From assembly GCF_001307155.1 (NCBI RefSeq), contig NZ_CP012830.1, positions 3,346,501 through 3,410,500 on the forward strand: a DNA stretch of 64,000 nt, read 5' to 3'. Shown here piece after piece: positions 16,748 to 25,219 of this stretch. Each line of letters opens with the position of its first letter. Positions within the stretch are counted from its first letter, which is position 1. The notes beneath the pieces were generated by a model, which was not told where the DNA came from, made no database searches, and worked only from the letters and a program-made list of their open reading frames with translations. The position numbers were made by a program, and so were the translations under genes. The stretch comes from Pseudomonas fluorescens. Lineage in GTDB: Bacteria; Pseudomonadota; Gammaproteobacteria; Pseudomonadales; Pseudomonadaceae.

Positions 16748-17539
16748 TCATTGCACCGCCGGGGCCGGGAATTCCAGCAGGTCCCCGTCGTTCGGGATCA
16801 GCAGGCGCGACTCGATGCCGGCCTGTCGGGCGGCATTGGCCAACGACTGGCGTGTCACCGGGCAGTGGCTGAGCGCTTCAAGGTGATTGGCGACCACTGT
16901 GCCTGAAGACTGCCGAGTGAATGCCAGCACCTCATCAATCCCCATGATGATGTCCCCACCCAAATCGAATCGCGCACCGCCTGCCGGTACCACCGAAACG
17001 TCTGGCCGATGCCGTGCAACGAATGCCTGAACGGCAGGCGTGAGCAGCGTATCGCCCGTCAGGTAGAGGCTGGGCTCGCCAGGCATTTCAATCAAATAGC
17101 CCACGCCATGCTCCATCATCTTGCCTACCAGTCCCCGCCCATGGGTGCAGCGAATCGTGCGGATCTGGCCGCCGAGGAACGCGCTCGGTTGCTCGTGATC
17201 GGCCGGTAAGGGCTGCACATTCAACTCATGCTCGGCCAGATGGGCGGCGTCGTGCGGTGTGCAGATGACCGGAGTTCGAGTCTCGCGCAGCCACTTTTTC
17301 GCGGCGCGATCCAGATGGTCGAAGTGTCCTTTCTGGCAATGGGTGATCAGGCAATGAGTGACGGACTCCAGTGCGGCCATGGCCGAGTCGGGTAGCTCGA
17401 CCAGTGGGTTGCGGTCTCGTGCGCTGAAAATGCGCAAGGGCGGAAGTGCGTGTTTTCGCGCCAGCATCGGGTCGACCAAGATGCGATGAGGGCCGAGCTC
17501 GACAATAATTGTCGCGTTGCGTAGCTGATGAATCTTCAT
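16748..17539 (-). CDS. MBL-fold metallohydrolase (UlaG-like)
   Basis: A 263-residue metallo-beta-lactamase-fold protein of the UlaG-like branch. The start MKIHQLRNATIIVELGPHRILVDPML is typical of these enzymes, the metal site is THCQKGHFDHLD (the usual THxHxDH is altered to THCQKGHFDH), TGDTLL provides the bridging Asp and ANHLEALSHCP a late histidine. Members hydrolyse lactones, phosphodiesters or related bonds in the cytosol; the substrate is not evident. The ATG at 17539 gives the conserved N-terminus; a much longer reading frame upstream runs antisense to the next gene and is not credible. The gene is divergent from a GlxA-type regulator 89 bases away, its likely regulator. Confidence 0.85.
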   Translation of the reverse strand: MKIHQLRNATIIVELGPHRILVDPMLARKHALPPLRIFSARDRNPLVELPDSAMAALESVTHCLITHCQKGHFDHLDRAAKKWLRETRTPVICTPHDAAHLAEHELNVQPLPADHEQPSAFLGGQIRTIRCTHGRGLVGKMMEHGVGYLIEMPGEPSLYLTGDTLLTPAVQAFVARHRPDVSVVPAGGARFDLGGDIIMGIDEVLAFTRQSSGTVVANHLEALSHCPVTRQSLANAARQAGIESRLLIPNDGDLLEFPAPAVQ

Positions 17540-17628
17540 GGCGATTCCTCTGGGAAGAAGCGCCATTGTGTCCAGTCGCGTTGCACCACAGAATGGCAGG
17601 CCCGGACATAATTGATTCGATTTCAGCC

Positions 17629-18597
17629 ATGACGCCACCTCTTCGAATCGGCTTGCTGCTTTTCCCTCGTTGCATGCCAGCGGGCTTGTTGGCATTTGCC
17701 GATTTGCTGCACGCCGCCAATCGTCGTGCTTCGCGGGTGTTCTTTGAAACACGCTTCGTTGCAATGCAGGCCGGTACGGTTGAATGCGCTCAAGGCTTGT
17801 CATTACAGGTGGGCAGCGCGTTGGCGGAGGCTGACATTGACGCGCTATTGATCCCCGGTTTTTGGGCCGAGTCGGCACAGCAGGTTGGTGATACGTTGGC
17901 CGCCAATGCCTCTTTGGTCTCGGCTTTGTCGGCACGCTCGAAGAAACAGCAGTTGTGGAGTTATTGCACGGGTGTCTGTTTGTTGGCTGCAAGCGGGAGG
18001 CTGGACGGTCAGCCAGCAACGGTGACGTGGTGGCTGGCAGACGTTATGGTGCAGCGGCATAAAGCCGTGAAGTGGCAAAGCGAACGTCACAGCATCATTA
18101 ACGAACGGACGGCTACCGCGTCGGGTGTGAACGGTTACTTGCCCATCGCTCAGGCCTTGATCGAGCGGTATGTCAGCGCGGAAGTGTTTCGCGATCTCAC
18201 CAAGCTGATGGTGCTTGCGCGCCCGGCCCAGGCGCATAGCGCCTTTGCGGCCATGAGTTTGATTGAGCAGTCGAGCAAGCTGTTACGCCAGTTGCATGCA
18301 CTGGTTGAGCAGTTGCCGGCCGAACAGATAACCGTGCAGCGGTTGGCGGGGCAACTCGGCATGTCCGAACGCACCTTGTCGCGTAAGGTGAGCAGCGAAA
18401 CCGGTGTCGCCGTTGCGACCTATGCTCGTTGCATCAAGCTGAATCAGGTCAGCGAGCGCCTGATCCTCACGTCCGCAGCGGTCAACACGATCAGTGCTGA
18501 ATTGGGTTTCAGCAGCGACTCCAACCTGCGGCGCATGTTCAAGGAACTGACAGCGTTGACTCCGCTGGAGTACCGGCAGCAGTTCGGGCGGTATTGA
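17629..18597 (+). CDS. GlxA-type transcriptional regulator (DJ-1/PfpI plus AraC domain)
   Basis: A 322-residue protein with an N-terminal DJ-1/PfpI-like domain (RIGLLLFPRCMPAGLLAFAD at the start, nucleophile-elbow-like YCTGVCLLAASG near residues 105-116) and a C-terminal AraC/XylS DNA-binding domain with two helix-turn-helix motifs (VQRLAGQLGMSERTLSRKV and the second around ISAELGFSSDSNLRRMFKE). GlxA-type regulators sense small nitrogenous metabolites, for example in arginine, carnitine and glycine-betaine catabolism. It is divergent from the UlaG-like MBL gene and presumably controls it. The ATG at 17629 aligns with the domain start; the frame is open further upstream into the MBL gene. Confidence 0.88.
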   Translation: MTPPLRIGLLLFPRCMPAGLLAFADLLHAANRRASRVFFETRFVAMQAGTVECAQGLSLQVGSALAEADIDALLIPGFWAESAQQVGDTLAANASLVSALSARSKKQQLWSYCTGVCLLAASGRLDGQPATVTWWLADVMVQRHKAVKWQSERHSIINERTATASGVNGYLPIAQALIERYVSAEVFRDLTKLMVLARPAQAHSAFAAMSLIEQSSKLLRQLHALVEQLPAEQITVQRLAGQLGMSERTLSRKVSSETGVAVATYARCIKLNQVSERLILTSAAVNTISAELGFSSDSNLRRMFKELTALTPLEYRQQFGRY

Positions 18598-18619
18598 AAA
18601 GTCGGGTTCGCCTTGCGCA

Positions 18620-18650
18620 CGATCGTCCCACGCAGAGCGTGGGACGATCG
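18620..18650. repeat. REP-like palindrome between convergent regulator genes
   Basis: A perfect 14-bp palindrome with arms around CGATCGTCCCACGC and GCGTGGGACGATCG and a three-base centre. It has the core of the Pseudomonas GTGGGACGATC-type REP element and also sits where a terminator for the two convergent genes is expected. Confidence 0.85.
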
Positions 18651-18659
18651 GCTGTGTGA

Positions 18660-19655
18660 TTACGCCGCTTGCTGAAACTGCTGCCGATACTGGTTCGGCG
18701 ACAACTCGGTGTGCTGGCGGAACAGCCGGGCGAAGAAGCTCGCGTCGTCGTAGCCGACTTCATAGCTGATGGTCTTGATGCTTTTACGGCTGGCGGACAG
18801 CAAGCCCTTGGCGGTTTCGATGCGCAACCGTTGCAGGTAGTGCAGCGGCTTGTCGCCAGTGGCGGTCTGGAAGCGCCGCATGAAGTTGCGGATGCTCATG
18901 CCATGTTCGCGGGCGACGTCTTCGAAGCGAAACTTGTCGGCAAAATGCTCTTCGAGCCAGTGCTGGATCTGCAGGATGATCACATCCTGGTGCAGCTTCT
19001 GTCCGCCGAAGCCGATGCGCCCTGGCGAATAACTGCGCTGCACTTCATACAGAATGTCGCGGGCCACGGCCTGGGCCACGTTGGCCCCGCAGAAGCGCTC
19101 GATCAAATAAATGTAGAGGTCGCAGGCCGAGGTGGTGCCGCCGGCGCAGTACAGGTTGTCGGCGTCGGTCAGGTGCTTGTCCTGATTGAGCTGAACGTTG
19201 GGGAAGCGCTCTTCGAAGGCGTTGAAGAAACGCCAGTAAGTGGTCGCTTCCTTGCCATCGAGCAAGCCCGCCTCGGCGAGCCAGAACACCCCGGTGGCTT
19301 CACCGCAGAGCACCGCGCCGCGTGCGTGTTGCTCGCGCAGCCACGGCAGCACCTGTGGATAACGCTTGCAGAGCGTATCGAAATCGTCCCAGAACGCCGG
19401 GAGGATGATGATGTCGGCGTTTTCCAGGCCGCCATCCACCGGCATGATCACATCGCTGAAGCTGTTGACCGGTTTGCCGTCGGGGCTGACCAGGCGGGTT
19501 TCGAACGCCGGGGTCAGGCCGTGGCCCAGTTGTTTGCCGTAACGCAGGCTGGCCAGATGGAAGAAATCCTTGGCTTGCATGAGGGTAGAAGCAAAAACCC
19601 GATCGATTGCCAGGATGCTGACGCGCCGCAGGGGCGTGGAGAGTTGGATAGACAT
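18660..19655 (-). CDS. GlxA-type transcriptional regulator (second)
   Basis: A 331-residue regulator with a DJ-1/PfpI-like sensor domain (RRVSILAIDRVFASTLMQAKDFF; ADIIILPAFWDDF; GAVLCGEATGVFWLAEAGLLDG with the elbow Cys/Glu region near residue 120) and an AraC-type C-terminal domain (VAREHGMSIRNFMRRFQTATG; ISYEVGYDDASFFARLFRQ). An upstream TTG would add 12 residues; the ATG at 19655 is the more likely start. It faces the other GlxA-type gene tail-to-tail and is divergent from the acyl-CoA dehydrogenase gene at 19800, which is the obvious candidate target. The inducer is unknown. Confidence 0.88.
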   Translation of the reverse strand: MSIQLSTPLRRVSILAIDRVFASTLMQAKDFFHLASLRYGKQLGHGLTPAFETRLVSPDGKPVNSFSDVIMPVDGGLENADIIILPAFWDDFDTLCKRYPQVLPWLREQHARGAVLCGEATGVFWLAEAGLLDGKEATTYWRFFNAFEERFPNVQLNQDKHLTDADNLYCAGGTTSACDLYIYLIERFCGANVAQAVARDILYEVQRSYSPGRIGFGGQKLHQDVIILQIQHWLEEHFADKFRFEDVAREHGMSIRNFMRRFQTATGDKPLHYLQRLRIETAKGLLSASRKSIKTISYEVGYDDASFFARLFRQHTELSPNQYRQQFQQAA

Positions 19656-19799
19656 ATTCAATTTATTCTTATAGGGGAAAGTGGTCACCAAGCGGCTGGA
19701 TCGTCTTATTTTTTGTCTGATGTGTCCAGTGTCCTGTTATCAACTGGAGGCTTAGGCTCAGGGATTCAATAGCGACCCACAATAACCACAGGTGCCCCG

Positions 19800-20936
19800 A
19801 TGATCCCCAGAACCTTGTTCAGTTCCGAGCACGAGCTGTTTCGCGACAGCGTACGAACCTTCCTCGAAAAAGAGGCCGTGCCGTTTCATGCGCAGTGGGA
19901 AAAACAGGGTCATATCGATCGCAAACTGTGGAACAAGGCGGGGGAGGCGGGGATGCTCTGCTCCCACTTGCCGGAAGCGTACGGCGGGTTCGATGCGGAC
20001 TTCCTCTACAGCACCGTGGTGATTGAGGAGGTTGGTCGACTGGGTTTGACCGGTATCGGTTTCTCTCTGCATTCGGACATCGTGGCGCCGTACATCCTGC
20101 ATTACGGCAGTGAAGTGCTGAAGCACAAATACCTGCCGAAACTGGTTTCGGGTGAAATGGTTACTGCGATTGCCATGACCGAGCCGGGCGCCGGATCCGA
20201 CCTGCAAGGGGTGAAAACCACAGCGCTGCTGGACGGCGACGAGTACGTGATCAACGGATCGAAAACCTTCATCACCAACGGCTTTCTCGCGGACCTGGTG
20301 ATTGTCGTGGCCAAGACTGATCCCAAGGCCGGGGCCAAGGGCACCAGTCTGTTTCTGGTGGAGGCGAACACCCCGGGCTTCGAAAAGGGCAAGCGCCTGG
20401 AGAAGGTCGGGATGAAGGCGCAGGACACCTCGGAGCTGTTTTTCCAGGACGTCCGTGTGCCCAAGGAAAACCTCTTGGGGCAGGCCGGGATGGGGTTCGC
20501 CTATCTGATGCAGGAATTGCCGCAGGAACGTCTGACGGTCGCCATCGGCGGTTTGGCCTCAGCCGAGGCGGCGTTGCAGTGGACCCTCGATTACACCCGC
20601 GAGCGCAAGGCGTTCGGCAAGGCGATTGCGGACTTTCAGAACACCCGTTTCAAACTGGCAGAGATGGCCACGGAGATTCAGATTGGCCGGGTCTTCGTCG
20701 ACCGCTGTCTGGAGCTGCACTTGCAAGGCAAGCTCGATGTGCCGACGGCGGCGATGGCCAAATACTGGGGCACCGACCTGCAATGCAAGGTGCTCGACGA
20801 GTGCGTGCAACTGCATGGCGGTTACGGTTTCATGTGGGAATACCCGATCGCCCGGGCCTGGGCAGATGCGCGGGTGCAGCGGATTTATGCCGGGACCAAT
20901 GAAATCATGAAGGAGATCATCGCGCGGTCGCTGTAA
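19800..20936 (+). CDS. Acyl-CoA dehydrogenase (long-chain type)
   Basis: A 378-residue, well conserved acyl-CoA dehydrogenase. TEPGAGSDLQGVKT and the NGSKTFITNG segment form the FAD/substrate site, RKAFGKAI and LHGGYGFMWEYPIARAWADARVQRIYAGTNEIMKEII form the C-terminal signature. The IYAGTNE motif lacks Glu at the short/medium-chain position. That is the pattern of long-chain and isovaleryl-type enzymes, in which the base lies earlier, about residue 250 (LPQERLTVAIG). It oxidises acyl-CoA to enoyl-CoA and passes electrons to electron-transfer flavoprotein. It stands alone between a divergent regulator and a REP element. Confidence 0.92.
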   Translation: MIPRTLFSSEHELFRDSVRTFLEKEAVPFHAQWEKQGHIDRKLWNKAGEAGMLCSHLPEAYGGFDADFLYSTVVIEEVGRLGLTGIGFSLHSDIVAPYILHYGSEVLKHKYLPKLVSGEMVTAIAMTEPGAGSDLQGVKTTALLDGDEYVINGSKTFITNGFLADLVIVVAKTDPKAGAKGTSLFLVEANTPGFEKGKRLEKVGMKAQDTSELFFQDVRVPKENLLGQAGMGFAYLMQELPQERLTVAIGGLASAEAALQWTLDYTRERKAFGKAIADFQNTRFKLAEMATEIQIGRVFVDRCLELHLQGKLDVPTAAMAKYWGTDLQCKVLDECVQLHGGYGFMWEYPIARAWADARVQRIYAGTNEIMKEIIARSL

Positions 20937-20943
20937 TGCCGCG

Positions 20944-21029
20944 TGATCGTTCCCACGCTCTGCGTGGGAATGCATCCCGTGACGCTCTGCGTCACATTCA
21001 GAAGCGGGCGCGGAGCGTGGGAACGATCA
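20944..21029. repeat. REP/BIME-type palindromic element
   Basis: Outer arms TGATCGTTCCCACGCTC (20944-20960) and GAGCGTGGGAACGATCA (21013-21029) are perfect inverted repeats. Between them is a second small hairpin (GTGACGCTCTGCGTCAC). This is the common intergenic element of fluorescent pseudomonads and lies between convergent genes. Confidence 0.9.
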
Positions 21030-21036
21030 GTGCAGG

Positions 21037-22077
21037 TTACGGTGCCGGGTTCGGGTGATCCTTGTGAATCGCCTCGATCCCCGCCAGCACTTCATCCGAT
21101 AGTTTCAGGTCGAAACTGGCAATGTTGCTGTCCAGTTGTTCCAGCGTGGTCGCGCCAATGATGTTGCTGGTGACGAACGATTGCCGGGTCACGAACGCCA
21201 GGGCCATTTGTGCCGGGTCCAGGCCGTGTTCACGGGCCAGTTCCACGTAACGGCTGCACGCGACTTCCGACTGCGGGTTGAAGTAGCGGCTGAAGCGGCT
21301 GTAAAGGCTCAGGCGAGCTTTTGCCGGACGCGCCCCGCCTTCGTACTTGCCGGACAGAAAACCAAACGCCAGCGGCGAATAGGCGAGCAGCCCGCATTGT
21401 TCGCGGATGGCGATTTCCGACAGGCCGATTTCAAAGCTGCGGTTGAGCAGGTTGTAAGGGTTCTGGATCGACACCGCACGCGACCAGCCGCGGGCTTCGG
21501 CCAGCGCGAGGAACTTCATGGTGCCCCACGGCGTTTCGTTGGACAGGCCAATGTGGCGGATCTTGCCGGCCTTGACCTGTTCGTCGAGTGCTTCGAGGGT
21601 GTCTTCCAGCGGGGTCAGGTTGACTTCGCTCTTGTGCGTGTAGCCCAGCTGACCGAAGAAATTGGTGCTGCGCTCCGGCCAGTGCAGTTGGTAGAGGTCG
21701 ATATAGTCGGTCTGCAAGCGCTTGAGGCTGGCGTCCAGGGCCTGGACGATGTGTTCGCGGTTGTGTTTGAGGTGGCCGCCGCGAATGTAGTCGATGGTGT
21801 TGCCGGGGCCGGCGATCTTGCTCGCCAGAATCCAGTCGGCGCGATCGCCACGACTCTTGAAGTAATTGCCGATGTAGCGTTCGGTGGTGGCGTAGGTTTC
21901 GGCTTTGGGCGGCACCGGGTACATCTCGGCGGTGTCGATGAAATTGATTCCGGCGCTCTTGGCTCGTTCAATCTGTGCGAAAGCCTCTGCCTCGCTGTTT
22001 TGCTCGCCCCAGGTCATGGTCCCGAGGCAGATTGCACTCACGTTCAGATCGGTACGGCCCAGCTGTCGATAGTCCAT
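21037..22077 (-). CDS. tas: Aldo/keto reductase Tas
   Basis: A 346-residue NADPH-dependent aldo/keto reductase, exactly the length of E. coli Tas and closely similar throughout. It carries GTMTWGEQNSEAEAFAQI, the catalytic Asp/Tyr segment DTAEMYPVPP, a Lys in LASKIAGPGNT and the His in LYQLHWPERSTN. SNETPWGTMKF and IQNPYNLLNRSFE follow, and the cofactor segment is GATTLEQL near the C-terminus. Tas-type proteins reduce aldehydes and ketones; the natural substrate is uncertain. The ATG at 22077 has AAGGAC upstream and gives the conserved start MDYRQLGRTDL. Convergent with the acyl-CoA dehydrogenase gene across the REP element. Confidence 0.93.
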   Translation of the reverse strand: MDYRQLGRTDLNVSAICLGTMTWGEQNSEAEAFAQIERAKSAGINFIDTAEMYPVPPKAETYATTERYIGNYFKSRGDRADWILASKIAGPGNTIDYIRGGHLKHNREHIVQALDASLKRLQTDYIDLYQLHWPERSTNFFGQLGYTHKSEVNLTPLEDTLEALDEQVKAGKIRHIGLSNETPWGTMKFLALAEARGWSRAVSIQNPYNLLNRSFEIGLSEIAIREQCGLLAYSPLAFGFLSGKYEGGARPAKARLSLYSRFSRYFNPQSEVACSRYVELAREHGLDPAQMALAFVTRQSFVTSNIIGATTLEQLDSNIASFDLKLSDEVLAGIEAIHKDHPNPAP

Positions 22078-22254
22078 CGGGTAGTCCTTGGCGGAAAACA
22101 ATCATAAAAGCAGGTTGAATTTTTTTTCGCAATCTGCATAATTGCGCACCTCTTTCTGCAGTGGAAGTGATGCGCCGCCTGCCGAAGAATCTTGCCGTTG
22201 AACGGACGCGCCGACCCGAGCCCCCGATAGCGTCTGTACCCGGCTGCCTTTGAC

Positions 22255-22283
22255 TTGTCAAAGTACGCACTATTCAGTAAGAT
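22255..22283 (+). promoter_or_regulatory. Candidate sigma-70 promoter of rplM-rpsI
   Basis: TTGTCA (22255-22260) and TAAGAT (22278-22283) are separated by 17 bases, which would place transcription start near 22290 and give a 36-base leader for rplM. The remaining tas-rplM gap shows nothing else. Confidence 0.5.
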
Positions 22284-22325
22284 CCGCCGTCTAAATTTAC
22301 AGGGCGGCCCCTGAGGCTATAAAGA

Positions 22326-22754
22326 ATGAAAACTTTTACTGCTAAACCGGAAACAGTAAAGCGCGACTGGTTTGTCGTCGACGCTGCTGGTCAGACCCTG
22401 GGTCGTCTGGCCACCGAGATCGCGAGCCGTCTGCGTGGCAAGCACAAGCCTGAGTACACTCCTCACGTTGACACCGGCGACTACATCGTCGTTATCAATG
22501 CCGAGCAGATTCGTGTGACCGGTGCTAAAACCACCGACAAAATCTACTACTCCCACTCCGGTTTCCCGGGCGGCATCAAGTCGATCAACTTCGAAAAGCT
22601 GATCGCTAAAGCCCCTGAGCGCGTGATCGAGACCGCGGTCAAAGGCATGCTGCCTAAGAACCCGCTGGGTCGCGACATGTATCGTAAGCTGAAAGTCTAT
22701 GCGGGCGCTGCTCACCCTCATACTGCTCAGCAGCCCCAAGAACTGAAGTTTTAA
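22326..22754 (+). CDS. rplM: 50S ribosomal protein L13
   Basis: The 142-residue protein is the full-length L13 of the large subunit, an early assembly protein that binds 23S rRNA. Family hallmarks include [20 protein letters not shown] at the start, [38 protein letters not shown] and [20 protein letters not shown]. It is co-transcribed with rpsI, which begins 14 bases after its stop codon. Confidence 0.99.
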   Translation: MKTFTAKPETVKRDWFVVDAAGQTLGRLATEIASRLRGKHKPEYTPHVDTGDYIVVINAEQIRVTGAKTTDKIYYSHSGFPGGIKSINFEKLIAKAPERVIETAVKGMLPKNPLGRDMYRKLKVYAGAAHPHTAQQPQELKF

Positions 22755-22768
22755 CGGAATAGTTCATT

Positions 22769-23161
22769 ATGTCGGCGACTCAAAATTACGGCACTGGCCG
22801 TCGCAAGACCGCAACCGCACGCGTTTTCCTGCGTCCGGGCACTGGTAACATCTCCATCAACAACCGCTCCCTGGATAATTTCTTCGGTCGCGAAACTGCC
22901 CGCATGGTAGTTCGTCAGCCGCTGGAATTGACTGAGACTGTCGAGAAGTTCGACATCTACGTCACCGTGATCGGTGGTGGTGTAAGTGGTCAAGCTGGCG
23001 CAATCCGCCACGGTATCACTCGCGCTCTGATGCAGTACGACGAAACTCTGCGCGGTGCTCTGCGCAAAGCTGGCTTCGTTACTCGTGACGCACGTGAAGT
23101 TGAACGTAAGAAAGTTGGTCTGCGTAAAGCGCGTAAGCGTCCGCAGTACTCGAAGCGTTAA
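22769..23161 (+). CDS. rpsI: 30S ribosomal protein S9
   Basis: The 130-residue protein is full-length S9. It has [17 protein letters not shown] at the N-terminus and the very basic C-terminal tail ending RPQYSKR, which reaches the ribosomal P-site tRNA. It follows rplM in the universal order and is closed by a strong terminator. Confidence 0.99.
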
Positions 23162-23180
23162 TTCGCTTTCGCGTTCAAAG

Positions 23181-23216
23181 CGCCCAGTCTCCTCGCGGAG
23201 CTGGGCGTTTTTTTTT
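23181..23216 (+). terminator. Intrinsic terminator of rplM-rpsI
   Basis: Stem CGCCCAG / CTGGGCG with an inner CTCC-TCGC-GGAG stem-loop, followed by nine T residues at 23208-23216. Confidence 0.95.
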
Positions 23217-23241
23217 GCTTAAAGATTTATGATGTGACAAC

Positions 23242-23268
23242 TTGCCACATCCGTAGAGCCCCTATACT
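23242..23268 (+). promoter_or_regulatory. Candidate promoter of the petABC operon
   Basis: A good -10 hexamer TATACT lies at 23263-23268. The best -35 match, TTGCCA at 23242-23247, is 15 bases upstream, which is short. The long leader to 23415 contains no other obvious signal. Confidence 0.4.
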
Positions 23269-23414
23269 ACAAGGCTTGGCGCTGACCCTGGATGGTAATT
23301 ACCTTGTCAGAACTGGGGCTTTTCATTACCATTCTGCAAAATTTTTATAAGTTCAGATTTTTACTTAGTAGATGCCTGATTTAACAGGCCACAAAGCTGA
23401 TGGGAGAGGACTGA

Positions 23415-24008
23415 ATGAGCAATGACGGCGTGAATGCAGGCCGGCGTCGCTTCTTGGTAGCAGCCACATCCGTGGTGGGTGCTGCAGGAGCGGTGGGGGC
23501 TGCGGTCCCGTTCGTGGGGTCATGGTTTCCCAGTGCCAAGGCGAAAGCCGCAGGTGCACCGGTGAAAGTGAATGTCAGCAAAATCGAACCAGGTCAGCAG
23601 ATGATTGCTGAATGGCGCGGTCAGCCGGTATTCATCGTCCGCCGTACGCAGGAGATTTTGGGGAATCTTGCAAAGATCGAGGGTGACCTCTCTGATCCAG
23701 ACTCCAAGAATTCGGTACAGCCAACTTACGTGGACCCCAAGACGCGCTCGATCAAGCCGGAAGTTCTGCTGCTGATCGGTATTTGCACGCACTTGGGTTG
23801 CTCTCCGACCTTCCGCCCAGAAGTAGCGCCTGCCGATCTCGGCCCGAAATGGGTAGGTGGTTATTTCTGCCCTTGCCACGGTTCCCACTACGATCTGGCT
23901 GGCCGCGTCTTCAAGTCGCAACCCGCGCCTTTGAATCTGCCAGTTCCCCCGCATTCCTATGAGTCGAACGACATCATTGTCATCGGCGTCGATACGGAGA
24001 AAGCGTGA
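23415..24008 (+). CDS. petA: Ubiquinol-cytochrome c reductase, Rieske iron-sulfur subunit
   Basis: The 197-residue Rieske protein of the cytochrome bc1 complex. A twin-arginine-like N-terminus (GRRRFLVAATSV) precedes a membrane anchor (about residues 14-36). The [2Fe-2S] cluster ligands are visible as Cys124 and His126 in CTHLGC and Cys152 and His155 in CPCHGSHYD, with Cys129-Cys154 forming the disulfide. It takes electrons from ubiquinol at the Qo site and passes them to cytochrome c1. The stop codon overlaps the cytochrome b start (TGATG), so the three subunits are translated as a coupled operon. Confidence 0.98.
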   Translation: MSNDGVNAGRRRFLVAATSVVGAAGAVGAAVPFVGSWFPSAKAKAAGAPVKVNVSKIEPGQQMIAEWRGQPVFIVRRTQEILGNLAKIEGDLSDPDSKNSVQPTYVDPKTRSIKPEVLLLIGICTHLGCSPTFRPEVAPADLGPKWVGGYFCPCHGSHYDLAGRVFKSQPAPLNLPVPPHSYESNDIIVIGVDTEKA

Positions 24009-25219
24009 TGAGCAAGTTCATGGATTGGGTTGATGCGCGCTTTCCTGCCACTAAAATGTGGGAAGACCATCTCAGCAAGTACTACGCCCCGAAGAACTTC
24101 AACTTCTTCTATTTCTTTGGCTCCCTGGCGCTGTTGGTTCTGGTTAATCAGATCGTAACCGGTGTCTGGCTGACCATGAGCTACACCCCGTCGGCGGAAG
24201 AGGCATTCGCCTCCGTCGAATACATCATGCGCGACGTCGAGTACGGCTCGATCCTGCGTCTGCTGCACTCCACCGGCGCTTCGGCGTTCTTCATCGTGGT
24301 TTACCTGCATATGTTCCGTGGCCTGCTCTACGGTTCGTACCAGAAGCCGCGTGAGCTGGTGTGGGTCTTCGGCATGCTGATCTACCTGGCGCTGATGGCT
24401 GAAGCCTTCATGGGCTACCTGCTGCCGTGGGGCCAGATGTCCTACTGGGGCGCCCAGGTGATCATCTCGCTGTTCGGTGCGATCCCGGTCATCGGTAACG
24501 ACCTGACCCAGTGGATCCGTGGTGACTACCTGATTTCGGGCATCACCCTGAACCGCTTCTTCGCCCTGCACGTCGTGGCCTTGCCGATCGTGATTCTCGG
24601 TCTGGTGGTGCTGCACGTTCTGGCGCTGCACGAAGTCGGCTCGAACAACCCGGACGGCGTGGACATCAAGAAACACAAGGACGAAAACGGCGTACCGCTG
24701 GACGGCATTGCCTTCCACCCGTACTACACCGTGAAAGATATCGTCGGCGTGGTGGTGTTCCTGTTCATCTTCTGCGCGATCGTGTTCTTCTTCCCGGAAA
24801 TGGGCGGTTACTTCCTCGAGAAGCCGAACTTCGAAGTGGCGAACGCCTTCAAGACTCCGGAACACATTGCCCCGGTCTGGTACTTCACCCCGTTCTACGC
24901 GATTCTGCGTGCGGTTCCGGACAAGCTCCTGGGCGTTGTGGCCATGGGTGCTTCGATTGCCTTGCTGTTCGTCCTGCCCTGGCTCGACCGTAGCCCGGTC
25001 AAGTCCATGCGCTACAAGGGCTGGCTGAGCAGGATCTGGCTCTGGGTGTTCTGCATCTCCTTCGTGATTCTTGGCTGGCTGGGCGTCATGGCGCCTACCC
25101 CGGAACGTACGTTGCTGTCGCAGGTCTGTACCTTCCTGTACTTCGCCTACTTCATTCTGATGCCGTTCTACACCAGGCTCGAGAAGACCAAACCGGTTCC
25201 GGAAAGGGTGACTGGCTGA
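24008..25219 (+). CDS. petB: Cytochrome b subunit of the bc1 complex
   Basis: The 403-residue polytopic membrane protein holds the two b hemes and the quinone sites. Histidine ligands are in LLRLLHSTGASAFFIVVYLHMFRG and LHVVALPIVILGLVVLHVLALHEVG. The Qo motif usually written PEWY reads PVWY here (HIAPVWYFTPFYA), a variant found in some proteobacterial enzymes. The ATG at 24008 overlaps the petA stop; GTG at 24005 is possible but less likely. The last codons overlap the petC start in the same way. It is a single full-length gene, not the split b6/subunit IV form. Confidence 0.98.
   Translation: MSKFMDWVDARFPATKMWEDHLSKYYAPKNFNFFYFFGSLALLVLVNQIVTGVWLTMSYTPSAEEAFASVEYIMRDVEYGSILRLLHSTGASAFFIVVYLHMFRGLLYGSYQKPRELVWVFGMLIYLALMAEAFMGYLLPWGQMSYWGAQVIISLFGAIPVIGNDLTQWIRGDYLISGITLNRFFALHVVALPIVILGLVVLHVLALHEVGSNNPDGVDIKKHKDENGVPLDGIAFHPYYTVKDIVGVVVFLFIFCAIVFFFPEMGGYFLEKPNFEVANAFKTPEHIAPVWYFTPFYAILRAVPDKLLGVVAMGASIALLFVLPWLDRSPVKSMRYKGWLSRIWLWVFCISFVILGWLGVMAPTPERTLLSQVCTFLYFAYFILMPFYTRLEKTKPVPERVTG

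Noticed and set aside
17540..18019. 160-residue upstream extension of the UlaG-like gene
   Set aside because: It overlaps the divergent GlxA-type regulator and has a low-complexity composition; the MBL fold begins at 17539.
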